Assembly: GCF_016097555.1 (NCBI RefSeq)
Contig: NC_054704.1
Coordinates: 32,283,054-32,347,053 of the forward strand
Direction of reading: 5' to 3'
Length of the DNA: 64,000 nt
From: Gigantopelta aegis
Lineage: Eukaryota; Mollusca; Gastropoda; Neomphalida; Peltospiridae
The position numbers and the translations under genes were made by a program. This document shows, one piece after another, positions 23,400 to 36,082 of the stretch (within the stretch, counting starts at the first letter, position 1; the number at the start of each line of letters is the position of its first letter). The notes under the pieces are model-generated. The model was not told the origin of the DNA, did no database searches, and saw nothing but the letters and a program-made list of their open reading frames with translations.

Positions 23400-23500
23400 A
23401 AATCATGGGCGCGGCCATGTCGAATAAATTACCGGCGCCGATTGGTCAAGATGATATATCGCGTTTTGCTATAAACGTTTTGTGGCGTTTATCGCATTTT
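23400..23500 (-). promoter_or_regulatory. Candidate promoter of the transposase-derived gene
   Basis: Read on the minus strand, a CCAAT box within TGACCAATCGGCG lies near 23437-23449, about 110 bp upstream of the start codon, beside short GC-rich stretches. Activity is inferred only. Confidence 0.3.
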
Positions 23501-23504
23501 ACAT

Positions 23505-24185
23505 CCATGCCACATGCATTCATTAAATTCGTGTTCATCTTGGTGCAGTACCCATAGAGCTGAAAGTTGGTATCTGCTGCCGCTCAATGTGCGTGGGTGT
23601 TTCTGTTGGATCCACTCCAGACATTGTATGGACGATCGACTGAAGTGGTCCCTCTGTACATATCCAGAACTCGGCACTTGGGCGATCAGGCTTGGAAACT
23701 TCTTGTCTTTGAACTCGGCCATCTTTTCGGAACATGTTCAAGTGACTTTCATACGTGAACAGCACCTTTTCCCAATCACGCCACTGCCACCAACGTACAG
23801 TTCGTGCCCATTGTAATCTGCGTTGACAGTGTAGAGGGGTCAAGGCCATTCTACGGAAGGGGCGGAAAGCTCTGATACCAGCCCTGCGTAGTCTTCGTAA
23901 GACTGTTCGTCTGCTGATGGGGTGTCCCAGTGCCGTTGATATCGCCGTCACGAATCGGTTCCGCAGGTGGATTGTCCAGATGTAGGGGTCTTCAGCTGGC
24001 ATTGTGACCCTTGGTCTTCCTGATCTTGCACGGTCTTGTGCCTGGCCTGTCTGCTGATAACAGCTCAACAAGTTACTGATGGCGGCTTGACTGCAGTTGA
24101 AGGTTCTTGCAATCTATCATTGAGAGGGCCCCATATCGGCCATACCGATAGCTCTGTTGCGTTCTGCTTGGGTAAGTCTCGGCAT
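23505..24185 (-). pseudogene. Tc1-like transposase remnant
   Basis: Minus-strand reading starts MPRLTQAERNRAIGMADMG at 24185. It meets two adjacent in-frame stops near 24110-24120, then continues with IARTFNCSQAAISNLL, a helix-turn-helix, and the GRPRV linker. The second helix-turn-helix is recognisable by HPISRRTVLRRLRRAGIRA. The first part of the catalytic core follows, with KVLFTYESHLNMFRKDGRV where the family has FTDES, so the first catalytic Asp appears to be Tyr. Downstream the frame breaks and the C-terminal half is missing. It is a dead plain DNA transposon, just upstream of the transposase-derived gene. Confidence 0.8.
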
Positions 24186-24599
24186 CTCTCTGATGTTCTT
24201 TTTGATACTGCTCTTGCTTTGTCCCACACCGGTATTTATGCAACAATCATGCATGAGCATTTTTAACAAATTCAAATTATGCTGTTTTTCACATTTTTCA
24301 TGACTGCACGAAATTCACTAAATCCAGAAACAGTGACTTTTCGGAAACACAGTGTTTTGGCGAATGTTTTCTCATTACTTTCAAACTTATTGCAGTATCT
24401 TTAATTCAGATAAACTTATTTTAAAAGTTTCTTTTGCCTGTTAGTTTATGTAAGAAATATTTATTATTTTTTGTCAGTTTACAGGTATATAAACTGTTCC
24501 ATAATAATATAATAAAACAAAATTATAATGGTACAATAATAACTACATGAATAATATTCTTAAGTAAATTTATAGCATATACAAAATATATAGGAATTT

Positions 24600-25950
24600 A
24601 CCTCTTTCTCAGGAGAGACATGGCTGGTCTGGGTCCTTGTATTCTTGGCAGAAGTACTACAGGAAGCAGTGCTGGTCTTCCCCTTCCTCTTCTGGGTGTT
24701 GTGCACTTCTGGGGGCGACGGCGACCTGCTGTCCTCGGCGGCCTCATCATTGATTTAAGCAGCAGCTGGGCTGTTCTTTCTTCCCCTTGGCATGGTGACC
24801 TCTAGCAGAAGGTAGATGTAGCTTCGATGGAATCCCGGCAAGTTATGAAAAACCCTGCCAAAATGCCCACTGACATTGACATTGATCCTTGAATAGAATA
24901 TTGAGGCAGTCGGGTATGATCGGATAGAATTTGTGTATGTTCGAGTAGAGATTGGGTGCGGTCTACAAATTATCAAGTTGATCGAGTAAATGCTTGATGA
25001 GTCCACACTTTTCCTCAATATAGTGCTGCACTAAACCTGTCTAGACCGATCAACCATTTTGTCTGGTTTCTTGTGGCCTTGACTGGATATTCCTCCCTAT
25101 CCGTTCATTGCACCGTTGCACCTAGTCGGTTGATGTACTATTATTAAATTTTAAATTTTCTACCGTTTTTTTAATAAATTTCAATATATTGAATATAAAT
25201 TATATTATATTTAAAAAAATAAAATTAATTATTAAAATTTATTTATTTATTTTATTATTATTATTATTATTATTTTTTAAGTCCTAAGGTGATGGGTTGT
25301 TGTCTACGTTCATTGCTGGACCAGCACCGCCAAACTGGTTGATGGATCTTTGTTTTTTGGTTGGGGGTTCTATTGACATTGAAGGTTTGTCCGTTTGTGA
25401 TTTTTTTGCAGGTGGGGTGTCGTCTTTGTCGGGTCTTCTTCGACTGCACATCGTTCTGTGCTGTCTGAGGTGCGAAAGACACCGATATGTGTTGTAAAAA
25501 AGGCATGGCAGGCCATTGCCCTTTCCTGAAAAGTTGCCATCCTGGAGACACAGGTGGTCAACTTGTTAATTTCTTCTTCTCTGTCTGTTTTTGTTGTTTT
25601 CTGTACTCCAGGGAACAACAAGCTTGTCCAGAAATTACGTGTCCATGTCTTTTTCTTCTCCTGGGTGCTCAGTAGGTGGAATGTCGTTTTGATAGGCCCT
25701 CAAAAGATTGCCTAGTTCGTCCATTTCGAGGTCTTTGTACAGATCTTCCTTTTCTTCAGAAGTTTCTGCTTGAATATTTTTGAAATTGCTCATCATAAAC
25801 TTTCCATCGAAGCAAACCGGTACACGAAGCCACCAGCCTGATGTCATGAAAGTATTTCAAGAGCTCTTGAATTTTGCTTTGATGCACTGCCACATAAATG
25901 CTAATAGAGATTAAAAATGAATTTGTCCAGGTCTCCATGTTGGTAATTTT
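24600..25950 (-). mobile_element. Broken retroelement remnant with gag-like coding pieces
   Basis: Minus-strand pieces between about 25270 and 25940 resemble the gag-like region of invertebrate tyrosine-recombinase or LTR-type retroelements. The most recognisable is a stretch with SKIQELLKYFHDIRL and KVYDEQF. A basic N-terminal piece starting MPRGRKNSP lies at about 24790. The element is broken, old and partial, with several breaks. The family cannot be fixed from this sequence, and no reverse transcriptase is visible in the window. Confidence 0.4.
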
Positions 25951-26439
25951 AGTATTGCTTTTTTCTTTTGTGATCAGCTGACACCCTTTCCCGATAACAA
26001 AATTCTAAATTCTAAATTTGCATTCCCAAATAAGGTCGCCAAACCTACATACTCTCCTTTAATTATTTTTCTTTTGTTTCTGCGGCCATGTGCAAACCAA
26101 GCATAGTTAGGATGCTCTCAATTGGCAAAATAATTTTATCAACGTCATTACCTTCAAATAAGCTTGGCTGTACATCTGTCGGTAAGTCGGCCATTAGTGG
26201 AAGCCCAAACTATCCCCCGACCCTAAAAATTATGTTGCATGTTTCCTGTAACATGCCAAAAATAATTAGGTAGGGTAGGTTGCCTATTATTTTTATTTTT
26301 AGTTTTTACTATATACTTTCACTCTTTTCACGTACATATTATTAAAAAAAACTATGGTCAGGCTTTTATTTAAGGTATGACCGGGTTACCAGATTTTTTT
26401 TTTTAAAAGGCCTTACATACCTTATTTTGTGAAGTCTTT

Positions 26440-26870
26440 ATTCCTGCAAGTTTTAGGGTGTGAAGAGTGCCTGCCAGTCGTACTGTTTAACGAAAGCCGG
26501 GCCTCCCTCATTATCAACTAGCTGGGGTCTGTTCACGCCTATCAGGGTTGTAGCTTGTACCACCTTGCTGATGTCGTCAAGAGTGTTGACAAGGGTCCTC
26601 CTGAATGTCTGTTTAAATAAGCCAAAACCCCAATCTGGTGCAAATTTTGGATGTCCAGTAATCTAAGGTTATTGACCTGTGAAGTTGATGGAGTACTCTC
26701 CAGCAGAGGTACCAAATCATGTACTTACTTTTGTTCTATCCTGAACAATTGTCACAGTGGAGGTCCAAATCAGTCTCTTCAAGACACTGGTTTCAGAGAA
26801 AGTGAAATAACAGCATTTGACCCCTTTGATGATGACATCCCCTCATCTATCAGGTAATTAATTTACTGTG
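26440..26870 (-). pseudogene. Remnant of a second transposase related to the DUF7869-like family
   Basis: The minus strand at 26666-26460 encodes a piece with DWGFGLFKQTFRRT and NTLDDISKVV, then VDNEGGPAFVKRYDWQ. This pattern is usual in the C-terminal region of DUF7869-like proteins. Flanking frames are interrupted, so it is dead. It is not a close copy of the intact gene at 20.5 kb. Confidence 0.45.
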
Positions 26871-27004
26871 GCAAGGCTTCGCAGCAAATTCCAAAAATGG
26901 CACATTTCCTTGGGATGAGGAAGTAAATGGGGCCTGGCTGGTAGGGGTCTGATGGGAAGTTTATTATTTATTATTAGTTAATTAATCCTACTATATCACG
27001 TACC

Positions 27005-27345
27005 TTATTTATTGTTAATCCCTTGTTTTTCGGCACTCTACCTTGCCTGTCTAGATAGAACAGCCATTTTGTCTGGCTTTTATGGCCTTATTTTTTTGTA
27101 AATACCTTGTTTTTCGGCACTCTACCTTGCCTGTCTAGACAGAACAGCCATTTTGTCTGGCGTTTATGGCCTTATTTATTATTAATCTCTTGTTTTTCGG
27201 CACTCTACCTTGCCTGTCTAGACAGAACAGCCATTCTGTCTGGCTTTTATGGCCTTATTTATTGTTAATACCTTGTTTTTCGGTGCTGTACCTTTCTTGT
27301 CTAGACAGAACAGCCATTTTGTCTGGCTATAACGGCCTTGACAGG
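27005..27345. repeat. Tandem repeat, about 84 bp x 4, related to 25028-25085
   Basis: Each unit contains TTGTTTTTCGGCACTCTACC, CTTGCCTGTCTAGACAGAAC and AGCCATTTTGTCTGGCTTTT. A related sequence, with matching downstream context ending GTTGATGTA(C/T)(T/A)ATTATTAA, lies at about 25028-25150. The two may be direct flanking repeats of one old element. Confidence 0.75.
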
Positions 27346-27439
27346 CTGTTCCTTTTAACCCATTTGGTATATCGCCGCGCCTGGCCAGTTGATGTATAAT
27401 TATTAATTTTAAAAACTTTCTACCAGACTTATTATTGAT

Positions 27440-30310
27440 TATTAAAGTAATGTGTACATACATTATATTTTATATTTTTATTATATATAAAATTAATTAA
27501 ATATTCTTCTACATAAGATTTTATTTTTTGTATTTTATTTGTGTTGTTTGAATGTGTGTGAATTTATTTAGGGTGGGGGGGAGGAATATTACCTGGCAGT
27601 GATACACTCCCCGCTTTCTGGCTTAACCATTTTTATTTAATTTTTAATTTGGTGTTATTGTTTTTAAAATTATCATATTTCTTATTCTGTTTTTACCACA
27701 TACTTGCTTTAAAAAAACAAAACAAAAAAACATTAATTATGGCGGTATACTATCTTATGCCGATGAGGGAGGCTTGGTTTTTACCTTGTTCCCCCCCCCC
27801 CCCCCCCCACCCCCTGCTCGGTTTTTAAACATTATAATGACGTCAGCATCGACTGAATGACATAACGTTTTTGTTCTCTTGGTCAACAGAGAGGCGCCTC
27901 TTTTTCTTCAGGATCTACAAAATGCGTTTCACTCCTCACGGCTCACCAGACGCAAAACTTTCCTAAAACCTTTCCTCTTCTCTACAATACCAGCATTGGA
28001 TTTGCACCACTCTACTAGTGGTGCCAACGTTGGACTCTTTACATAATTTTAAGGAGCGCCATGACTGGAGGGCACAACGGTTGGACTCACTGGGGGGGGG
28101 AGTGTTGTTCCACTGGAAAGTTAGGGGTAGGGTGTGTAGGCAGTTTCGGCCATAGGGTGAGCTAGGTTTGTCTGGTTCCCCCGGCTGGTCACACTGACAC
28201 TCCCAATACGAATGGTGCTCTTCCGACCTCCTAAGGGCTAATATTACATTAAATTTGAATATATTATTTTAGTTTGGGAAGCCTGCTCTAAATTGAGCCA
28301 AAATCATCAATGAGTTTTATATTTTTATTTTTTTGTTTATTTTTTTCCTTTTGGCTATAATAATCTAAATTGCCCCCTTAAATTTTCTGTCCCGGGACAG
28401 ACATGCTTGAAACCGTAGCAAGTTAAACCAATTCAGATCAGATCAGATCCATTCACCAAAAGAATGAATTGGCTTTTTAAACCTAACATGACTACCTTAA
28501 AGAGTCAGGCCACCTTGTTATCCTCAACTGACTTACTTATAACTCAAACATAGTACTTCTCATAGTTTGCTTGTGGTTAGCCCTGCTTCCCCGAGTTGTT
28601 GCAATTTTAACTCCATTCCACTCCATACAGTGCCTCTCTTGATCTAGTGATCTGTGAAAAACCTTTATTGATGAAAAGGCACCACATGCAAACATCTGTG
28701 AGCTGTTGATGAGGTTTTGCCATTAAATGTGTCTTCAAATTGGTCTTTTTGGAGAACATATCAGTAAATCTATCAATACCACATGTTTAACAGGAAGAAA
28801 CCATAGTTTAGTACTCCTGCAGAACAAATCTATATTTTGTAATAGCAAGAGACAGTTTTTAAATTTTTTAAATATTACATTGGCTGTTGTATAATTTAAG
28901 AAATACACAGAATTGTATTTTAAGTAAAACTGCTGATTATAACAAGAAAAGAAGAATTAAAAAAAAAAAAATTGGTCTTTGATCCTTGTTTTATACAAAA
29001 TGTAGATCATTGATCCCTGTTTTATACAAAAACATAGTTATTGCTTGGCTACTGGGCATCCACTCCCCCAGTGTGATCCACCACATCAGTTTAATATGTG
29101 TCTACCGTTTTCTTTGTTGGGACAAACCTTTGTTTGACACCCAATAGCCAATGTATTTTTCATGTAATCAGCATACTGTTCATTCATGAAATGAATGCCT
29201 ATATAAACCAGCACTGATTGTTAGTGGGTTTTAAAAAAAAATTCTGGTTATGGTTATTGACACATCAGCTTTAAGAACCCTTGCAGCACCTACCTGAAAT
29301 GGGGTGGGACGTAACCCAGTGGTAAAGCATTCACTTGACAGTTAACAGCCATGATAACGACAACAGAAATAGCAACAGACAGACATTTAATAGGCTTCAG
29401 CGTTCTTGTACTTTACATAATTTTCTATAAACTAATAAAACATTAAAAGTTATAAACTGACGATAATCTAATAACATTATTAAAGGCATGGTGTCATGGC
29501 ATTGGTATGACATCAAACGTAAATAAAGACCAATGCAAGAAATATATATCCATAAAAACAGCTATGTAGAGTTTGGCCTTAACACATATCTGATCATACT
29601 AGATCTACTCAGAACATGTGTTTATATTTGTTTTCAGGAAAGTTGAACACAATTCTTGGTTAAGAATCCCAAATTAAATTCTTTCATTGCATAGGTTTTT
29701 TTTATATTATATTTTATAGCATTCAGGTTGCACATAAATGAAAATCTAGGACTGAAGAGATATTTTTTTTAAATATGGAAATGTATAATTGAATGTAAAT
29801 TTACGAGTGTCCTCAATCACAGCTATTGTGAAATCCTTTATTTTTGTGAGATTATATTTTGATAGTTTTGCTAGAAAATACATTTCGTTTGGTACTTAAA
29901 TTTGTGAATCGAAAAGGTACCGGTAATATCATAAATTTGTATTACACATGTATTGTTTTTGTTCTTAAAATTTGTTGACTGCACTTATTCACGAATTGCA
30001 CACAAATTAGATCACCACGAAAAAAGTTATTTCACAGTAATGGCATACATCTGATAAATTGGTTGAATATTTGTCTTTCAGAATGAATACAACCACAAAT
30101 GTGTTAATTTTGAAGAAATATTGCAAAAAACAACAACAACCCACATGATAAATTTGTTTAACTTGTAATTTTTGGGGTTGATTAATTTGTCAAGTAAATC
30201 ATTATATCTAGAGTATCCCATGATTTTCAGGTTGAAATAACCTTAACTTAATATTCCAGTACTAATCATACTCAATTGGATGATAAACATGTTTATATTC
30301 TTTTGTAACA
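27440..30310. other. No gene recognised; degraded repeat DNA
   Basis: The stretch contains a C run at 27791-27808, a TSD-less GC-richer patch at 27.83-28.26 kb that may be old retroelement DNA, and a SINE head fragment at 29296-29345. I see no exon with consistent splice sites. Confidence 0.5.
29296..29345 (+). repeat. SINE head 1 fragment
   Basis: GGGGTGGGACGTAACCCAGT followed by GGTAAAGCATTCACTTGA. Only the head remains. A tail-2-like piece (TTTGACACCCAATAGCCAAT) lies 170 bp upstream. Confidence 0.65.
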
Positions 30311-30316
30311 TACTTA

Positions 30317-30658
30317 GCAGGGCTTCTAGATTATGGTAGCCCCACTCCCATGGCTAGTGATATTCAGTGTTGGGCTAGTAAATAATTACTATAACTAGCC
30401 CGATGGCTTGTGAAATACCCATTGTCAAATGCTGCATTTACATATTTTGTAAATATGAATATCCTGCTCCCTCTTTCCACCCCAATCTAAGGATTTTTAA
30501 GCTCAATCTCCCTCTTTAGGTGACATATCTGATTATTACTACTAGTAAAATTGTATTTTTTTAAAGTAGGGCTAGTGAATTTTTAATCATGGCTAGTACA
30601 TTTTTAAAATCACTGATCCCATGGCTAGTGGATTTTTATAGAATTCTAGAAGCCCTGC
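30317..30658. mobile_element. MITE, CAGGGCTTCTAGA family, with TTA target duplication
   Basis: Perfect inverted ends GCAGGGCTTCTAGA and TCTAGAAGCCCTGC enclose 342 bp and are flanked by TTA on both sides, as in PIF/Harbinger elements. Subterminal CCATGGCTAGTG motifs occur repeatedly in both orientations. Other copies lie at about 35811-36082 (inverted, ends eroded), 46444-46776 (inverted) and as a stub at 34268-34300. Confidence 0.8.
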
Positions 30659-31672
30659 TTAGATTAAAGAGATTTGCTGTAGGCAAATTACTGTTGCAAA
30701 TGAAAAATTATTCTAGTCACAATAACATGTACTCTATTGTTATATGGAATTTGAATGTAATAATAATTTGTAAAATATACATGTATATTTATTTTTGGAA
30801 TAAAAAAAATGTACTCCCATTAAATAATGCAACCAATAGGCAGGTGGTCCTGCATATTTTGATATAGACATACAGGGCCTTATGTGCATGGTTTGTGTGC
30901 ATTTATCACTAAATAAGAAATGACCGTAAATGTTAAATCTTAAAGAAACTATATTCTAGTTCAATCAACCTGTAGAAAGGTGCCAGAAAGCCGTGCTAGA
31001 AAGATCATCTAGCGCATGTCCCCTAGATGAAAAGGCTCCCTTTTCATTGGTTAATTGGTTTCTAATCGTTTAGGAGGTAGATGACCATTGCCACCTGTTC
31101 ATTAAGGTCAGACCAAACCCTAGAGGGCTAAAATGCTTAATAATGAAGATAATAACTTCAAATTTTCAGGATAATGTTATTATTTATAGTATTAAACAAA
31201 CGTTACATTTAAGCCTCATTTTGAAATTTAGTAATGAAATCCAAGATGGCCGAACACGAAATTATGTGTGTATATAATAAAACTTTAAAACTCCAAAAAT
31301 AATAGCACAAATTTTATAAAATTTGGCAGAAATGATTAACAGTATGTCTTCTTGCAAATGAACTAAAATCATGGCTTTGCAATGATGTTAAAAAAAAAAT
31401 TATTTCGAAAATGCTGACGATCAAGAAATATTATGTGTTATCACTGGTATTTGCCACATAACAAAACTAATAATTATTACATCTATTCAGCTGATTGTAG
31501 TTCAGTTTTAAGACTTGCATGTCATGATTATGTCCTCCAAATTGTAGCTTGATATCTATAAAACTTTTGGAGTATCAGTATTTTTACATGATAAAACATG
31601 GTGAAAATGAGAAAACGTCCTTTAAAGTTTATACCAATGCAAAATGGGCATACCTTACATATAAGTTACGTG

Positions 31673-32088
31673 TTAATGTCCACCAGGTATATAGTCATCA
31701 ACAGTGTCAATTTCTTTGTTTTTCCCTTGTGTTTTCTTTCTTTTAAGTATGACATTTTCATTTATGGAGATGTTGGCAGCTGCGATTCGACCAGTGTCAC
31801 GATCCTTCATAATGCTGAAATAGTACTGTCCTGGCTCTATTCCAAGTTGTCTGAGAAAGGCAGCGCTGGCACATTCCCCATCATTAAACAGTACAGTAGC
31901 TGTAAAGCTATCTCCAACCTCCTCCTTCCAACAAAAACTTCTTTTGAGAACAGGTTCCAGATATTCTGTGTACCGCCATGAAGACATTTTAACAATAGTT
32001 TGTCACTGCCAAGAAATTCGAAAACTGGCTTAATTTCATTTAACACGTTTTTCTTAGCCGTAGTCCCCTTTAGTTGCAGGACACCCAA
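31673..32088 (-). pseudogene. MULE-like transposase C-terminal remnant
   Basis: Two overlapping minus-strand frames carry consecutive parts of a transposase C-terminal region. The first includes GTTAKKNVLNEIKPVFEFL, LLLKCLHGGTQN and FVGRRRLEIALQLL. The second includes FNDGECASAAFLRQLGIEPG, YFSIMKDRDTGRI and KRKKTQGKNKEID. The change of frame occurs near 31880-31890, so the copy is dead. The CLxGxTQN, F(N/Y)DG and KRRK patterns recall the Mutator-like transposase domain proteins common in invertebrates. Confidence 0.55.
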
Positions 32089-32555
32089 GAGTCACAGGTC
32101 TTATGACAATCTTTACAGTGGTGCCATATCGCCCACACTGCCTTTTTCATTGCAGCCAAGTTTCCGGAGTTATTCTTTATGGCCGCCCCATAACGTCCCT
32201 GCCTTTTTTGTTAGCTTGCCAATTCCCCCTATTCATTTATATGTTTTTTCCGTTATGTGTATAGGTTTTATTCTTGCACTGACTGATTTTGTCCGTCAGG
32301 CGTTGACCCATTATTTTTTGGACATGTCCACAACACTAGTTTTTGAATCGTCTTTCCTGGATAGACCAGGGGGTCCGATGCCACTAACCGGAAATAGCTT
32401 TTGGAATCACCATGACCCATGTAGCCTGTGTATTGCAAATTATGTGTTACTTCTGATCTTGCATAGATATTCTGCACATATGTAGGTTCCATTGCCCCGG
32501 CAGATCCATGGTGATTTTTAGAACATGTATCTTTATGTGTGGCATACCACTGATC

Positions 32556-32561
<6 letters not shown>

Positions 32562-32597
<36 letters not shown>
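32562..32597. repeat. AT dinucleotide microsatellite
   Basis: Uninterrupted AT repeat of about 18 units. Confidence 0.9.
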
Positions 32598-32599
<2 letters not shown>

Positions 32600-32655
32600 C
32601 TGTGAGCAGTGAATTTTATAATAATTATACTAAAATTATAAGTATGATTGAACTA

Positions 32656-32814
32656 GAAAATATTTTTGGCACTCGTCCTTTTGTAATGTTTTTTCTGACA
32701 TGAGTCAAGAAAATCAATCCTTGGAGCTCGCTAAAGTTTGCTCCAACGATTGATTTTCTTGAGACGAGTGTCAGAAAAACCATCTACAAAAGGACGAGTG
32801 CCAGAAACTATTGC
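32656..32814. mobile_element. Foldback element with ~70-bp arms
   Basis: Two arms, each containing GGCACTCGTCCTTTTGTA and CAAGAAAATCAATC, face each other across a short GC-richer loop (GGAGCTCGCTAAAGTTTGCTCC). Almost the whole segment would fold into one hairpin. No coding capacity. Confidence 0.75.
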
Positions 32815-33183
32815 CTTTTTTTTTTTTAATCTGTTCATACCACGATGAACATACTTATTTCTTTCTTTTTAATATAACATGATGTCATCAGATATGTTCC
32901 CTGATGACATTTTCATATTTAACAAAATTGTGTTGCTATGACTAGTCCAATGGGATGCTTTTAAATTTCTATTTTTATCACAGGCATTGAATACTTTTAC
33001 CGTTACAGGTCTGTTTATTTTATCAAGATCTTTTGTTAACTTACAGTGTAATAAACATAAACTCATCTAATGTTGTTGTTTGTTTTAGCTATATTATTAT
33101 AGTAGCCTAAATGGTGCATCACAACAAATTATATATTTTTCCACTTGTGTGCAGCATGTAATATAAAAGTATCAAATAGAAAT

Positions 33184-34240
33184 GTTTATTTAAAGAATAT
33201 TAAGTTATTAAACAGGTTAGTTATGACATATAGACAGAAAATATCTATTTAAAGAATATTAAGTGTCAAACAGGTTAGTTATGACATATAGACAGAAAAT
33301 ATCTATTTAAAGAATATTAAGTTATTAAACAGGTTAGTTATGACATATAGACAGAAAATATCTATTTAAAGAATATTAAGTTATTAAACAGGTTAGTTAT
33401 GACATATAGACAGAAAATATCTATTTAAAGAATATTAAGTGTCAAACAGGTTAGTTATGACATATAGACAGAAAATATCTATTTAAAGAATATTAAGTTA
33501 TGAAACAGGTTAGTTATGACATATAGACAGAAAATATCTATTTAAAGAATATTAAGTGTCAAACAGGTTAGTTATGACATATAGACAGAAAATATCTATT
33601 TAAAGAATATTAAGTGTCAAACAGGTTAGTTATGACATATAGACAGAAAATATCTATTTAAAGAATATTAAGTTATTAAACAGGTTAGTTATGACATATA
33701 GACAGAAAATATCTATTTAAAGAATATTAAGTGTCAAACAGGTTAGTTATGACATATAGACAGAAAATATCTATTTAAAGAATATTAAGTTATTAAACAG
33801 GTTAGTTATGACATAGACAGAAAATATCTATTTAAAGAATATTAAGTTATTAAACAGGTTAGTTATGACATATAGACAGAAAATATCTATTTAAAGAATA
33901 TTAAGTTATTAAACAGGTTAGTTATTACATATAGACAGAAAATATCTATTTAAAGAATATTAAGTGTCAAACAGGTTAGTTATGACATATAGACAGAAAA
34001 TATCTATTTAAAGAATATTAAGTGTCAAACAGGTTAGTTATGACATATAGACAGAAAATATCTATTTAAAGAATATTAAGTTATGAAACAGGTTAGTTAT
34101 GACATATAGACAGAAAATATCTATTTAAAGAATATTAAGTGTCAAACAGGTTAGTTATGACATATAGACAGAAAATATCTATTTAAAGAATATTAAGTAT
34201 CAAACAGGTTAGTTATGACATATAGACAGAAAATATCTGC
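33184..34240. repeat. Minisatellite, 57-59 bp unit, about 18 copies
   Basis: The unit contains AAACAGGTTAGTTATGACAT, ATAGACAGAAAATATCTATT and TAAAGAATATTAAGT. Two unit variants, ending GTTATT or GTGTC, are interspersed in an irregular order. It lies in the intergenic region between the transposon graveyard and PPIE. Confidence 0.95.
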
Positions 34241-35810
34241 TTTTATTACATAGTCAATACTTTTTGCAGGGCTTCTAGAATTTTTATAAAATCACTTTCA
34301 TTTAAAAAAAAAAAACGTGAGTGCTAAAAATTGCACTCCTCAAAATGCTTACGAGGGGGGGTGGAAATCGCACCCCTCAAAATAATCAGAATTAGAAGCA
34401 AGAGACGAAGGAATTGCACCCATGAACATGATTAAGTTTGAGGAGTAATAGTTTCTAAATTGAATATCTTAAGGGTTAATGTTTTGTGTTTTCAAAATAA
34501 ATATCTTAATTTAACTAATATATATGATGGTTGTTTTCAAAGATGGAAGGAATGGGTCATTGCAGTCTTACACAAGAAAAAGAAACACCATGTAGTGATT
34601 TCCCTTGAAATTTGGCAAGGCATGGTAGACCAAACACTTTTGGGGCATTTTCACCATTTTCGGGGCATTTGTATTTAAATTAAAAATACACAAAAATTAA
34701 TTGAAATAAACATTAATGTAATTTATGTGCTTGCTTTAATAAATGAATGGCAAAAGATATAAAAGGAATATTTTATTAACTAATAATACCTTTTTGGGTG
34801 TTTTATAAAGGCAATTTTAGAATTAATTTCTAAAAAAAGGCTTGTTTAATCTCGTGGCAACATGGTGCTGATTAAGGCAAGATGGTGCTAGACTACTGAG
34901 GCATGGTGCTGCACCATGCTAAAACAAGCTAGGGAAAACACTACCATGAACACAACATTTGTCGATTTCTTATGTATTATGTGCATATGTTGCATTAAAA
35001 TTCTGAATCATGATAATCTGTTGACTATTTATGAATAAGGAATTGAAACTGATTTGTTTGTACTTATTCTGTTTTATTTAAACAAGTACAATAATTTTAG
35101 TTTTCATTACAGAATCATATTTCTCCATGGACACAAACCTGTGAACTGAATGTAAAAGTGTAACAACCACATGGCACAGGGTTATCACATATATCATATC
35201 ATAATATACATGTTATGTACCTGCAAATTCTCTATTTAAAAAAATAATGATGTCATAACAGAGAAAATGTCAACAGCTATTGTTTTCTACCCAAATACAT
35301 CTTTTATAAATATATATTTTTACAAACAGGATTAACTTTATCGGTGTACTGTACGCGTAGTTAACATGTCATTTATTATACTATTAACATGAATTATAGC
35401 AACTTAAGAAAAGAAAAAAACTATTGGACAACACACCTACCATATTATGTTTTCTGTACGTGATCAAAACAACGACAATGTAAAATATATTTTGCGATGT
35501 TACCTGCATTGTACGAAATTAAACAACAAAACTGACGAGATCTGATTGGCTCAGTGTAAAGATAACCAACCAATCTTGTTTCAATTTATAAAAGGTATTC
35601 TAGGAAGTTCATTGTGAACAGAATGGAAAGGTTTGTGGCATTGTGGATTGGATTCAATAAACAATTAAAATGGCAAATGGAGTTCAAAAATAAATAAAAA
35701 TACAAGCGTGATTTGTTCAATTTAGGGGCACGTTATTTCACGCCTGTCGGATTGAGTTGACGGGGGTTCACGGGCGTGATAGCGCTTGGGCCTGTCAAAA
35801 ACGAAAGTCT

Positions 35811-36082
35811 GTAAAATCCATTAGCCATGGGATCAGTGATTTTTAAAATTCTCTAGCCCTAATTTACTTTAAGTTGATACAATTTTACTAAATAAAAGTA
35901 AAAATTGTATGGATGTCACCTGAAGAGAGAGAGAGCTTAAAAACACTAACATTTGGGCAGAGGGCAGGATATTCATATCCACAAAATTTCACTAGCCATC
36001 TGGCATAGCAATAATAGTTATTTACAAACCCAACAGTGAATTTCACTAGCCATGGGAGTGAAGCTACCATAATCTACAAAAT
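35811..36082. mobile_element. MITE of the CAGGGCTTCTAGA family, ends eroded
   Basis: It shares the interior AGCCATGGGATCAGTGATTT, CACTAGCCATCTGGCATAGC and AGCCATGGGAGTGAAGCTAC with the copy at 46444, but lacks the terminal CAGGGCTTCTAGA. Confidence 0.7.

Noticed and set aside
32000-32485. 161-codon plus-strand frame
   Set aside because: It lies opposite and next to the MULE-like remnant and has no recognisable protein character.
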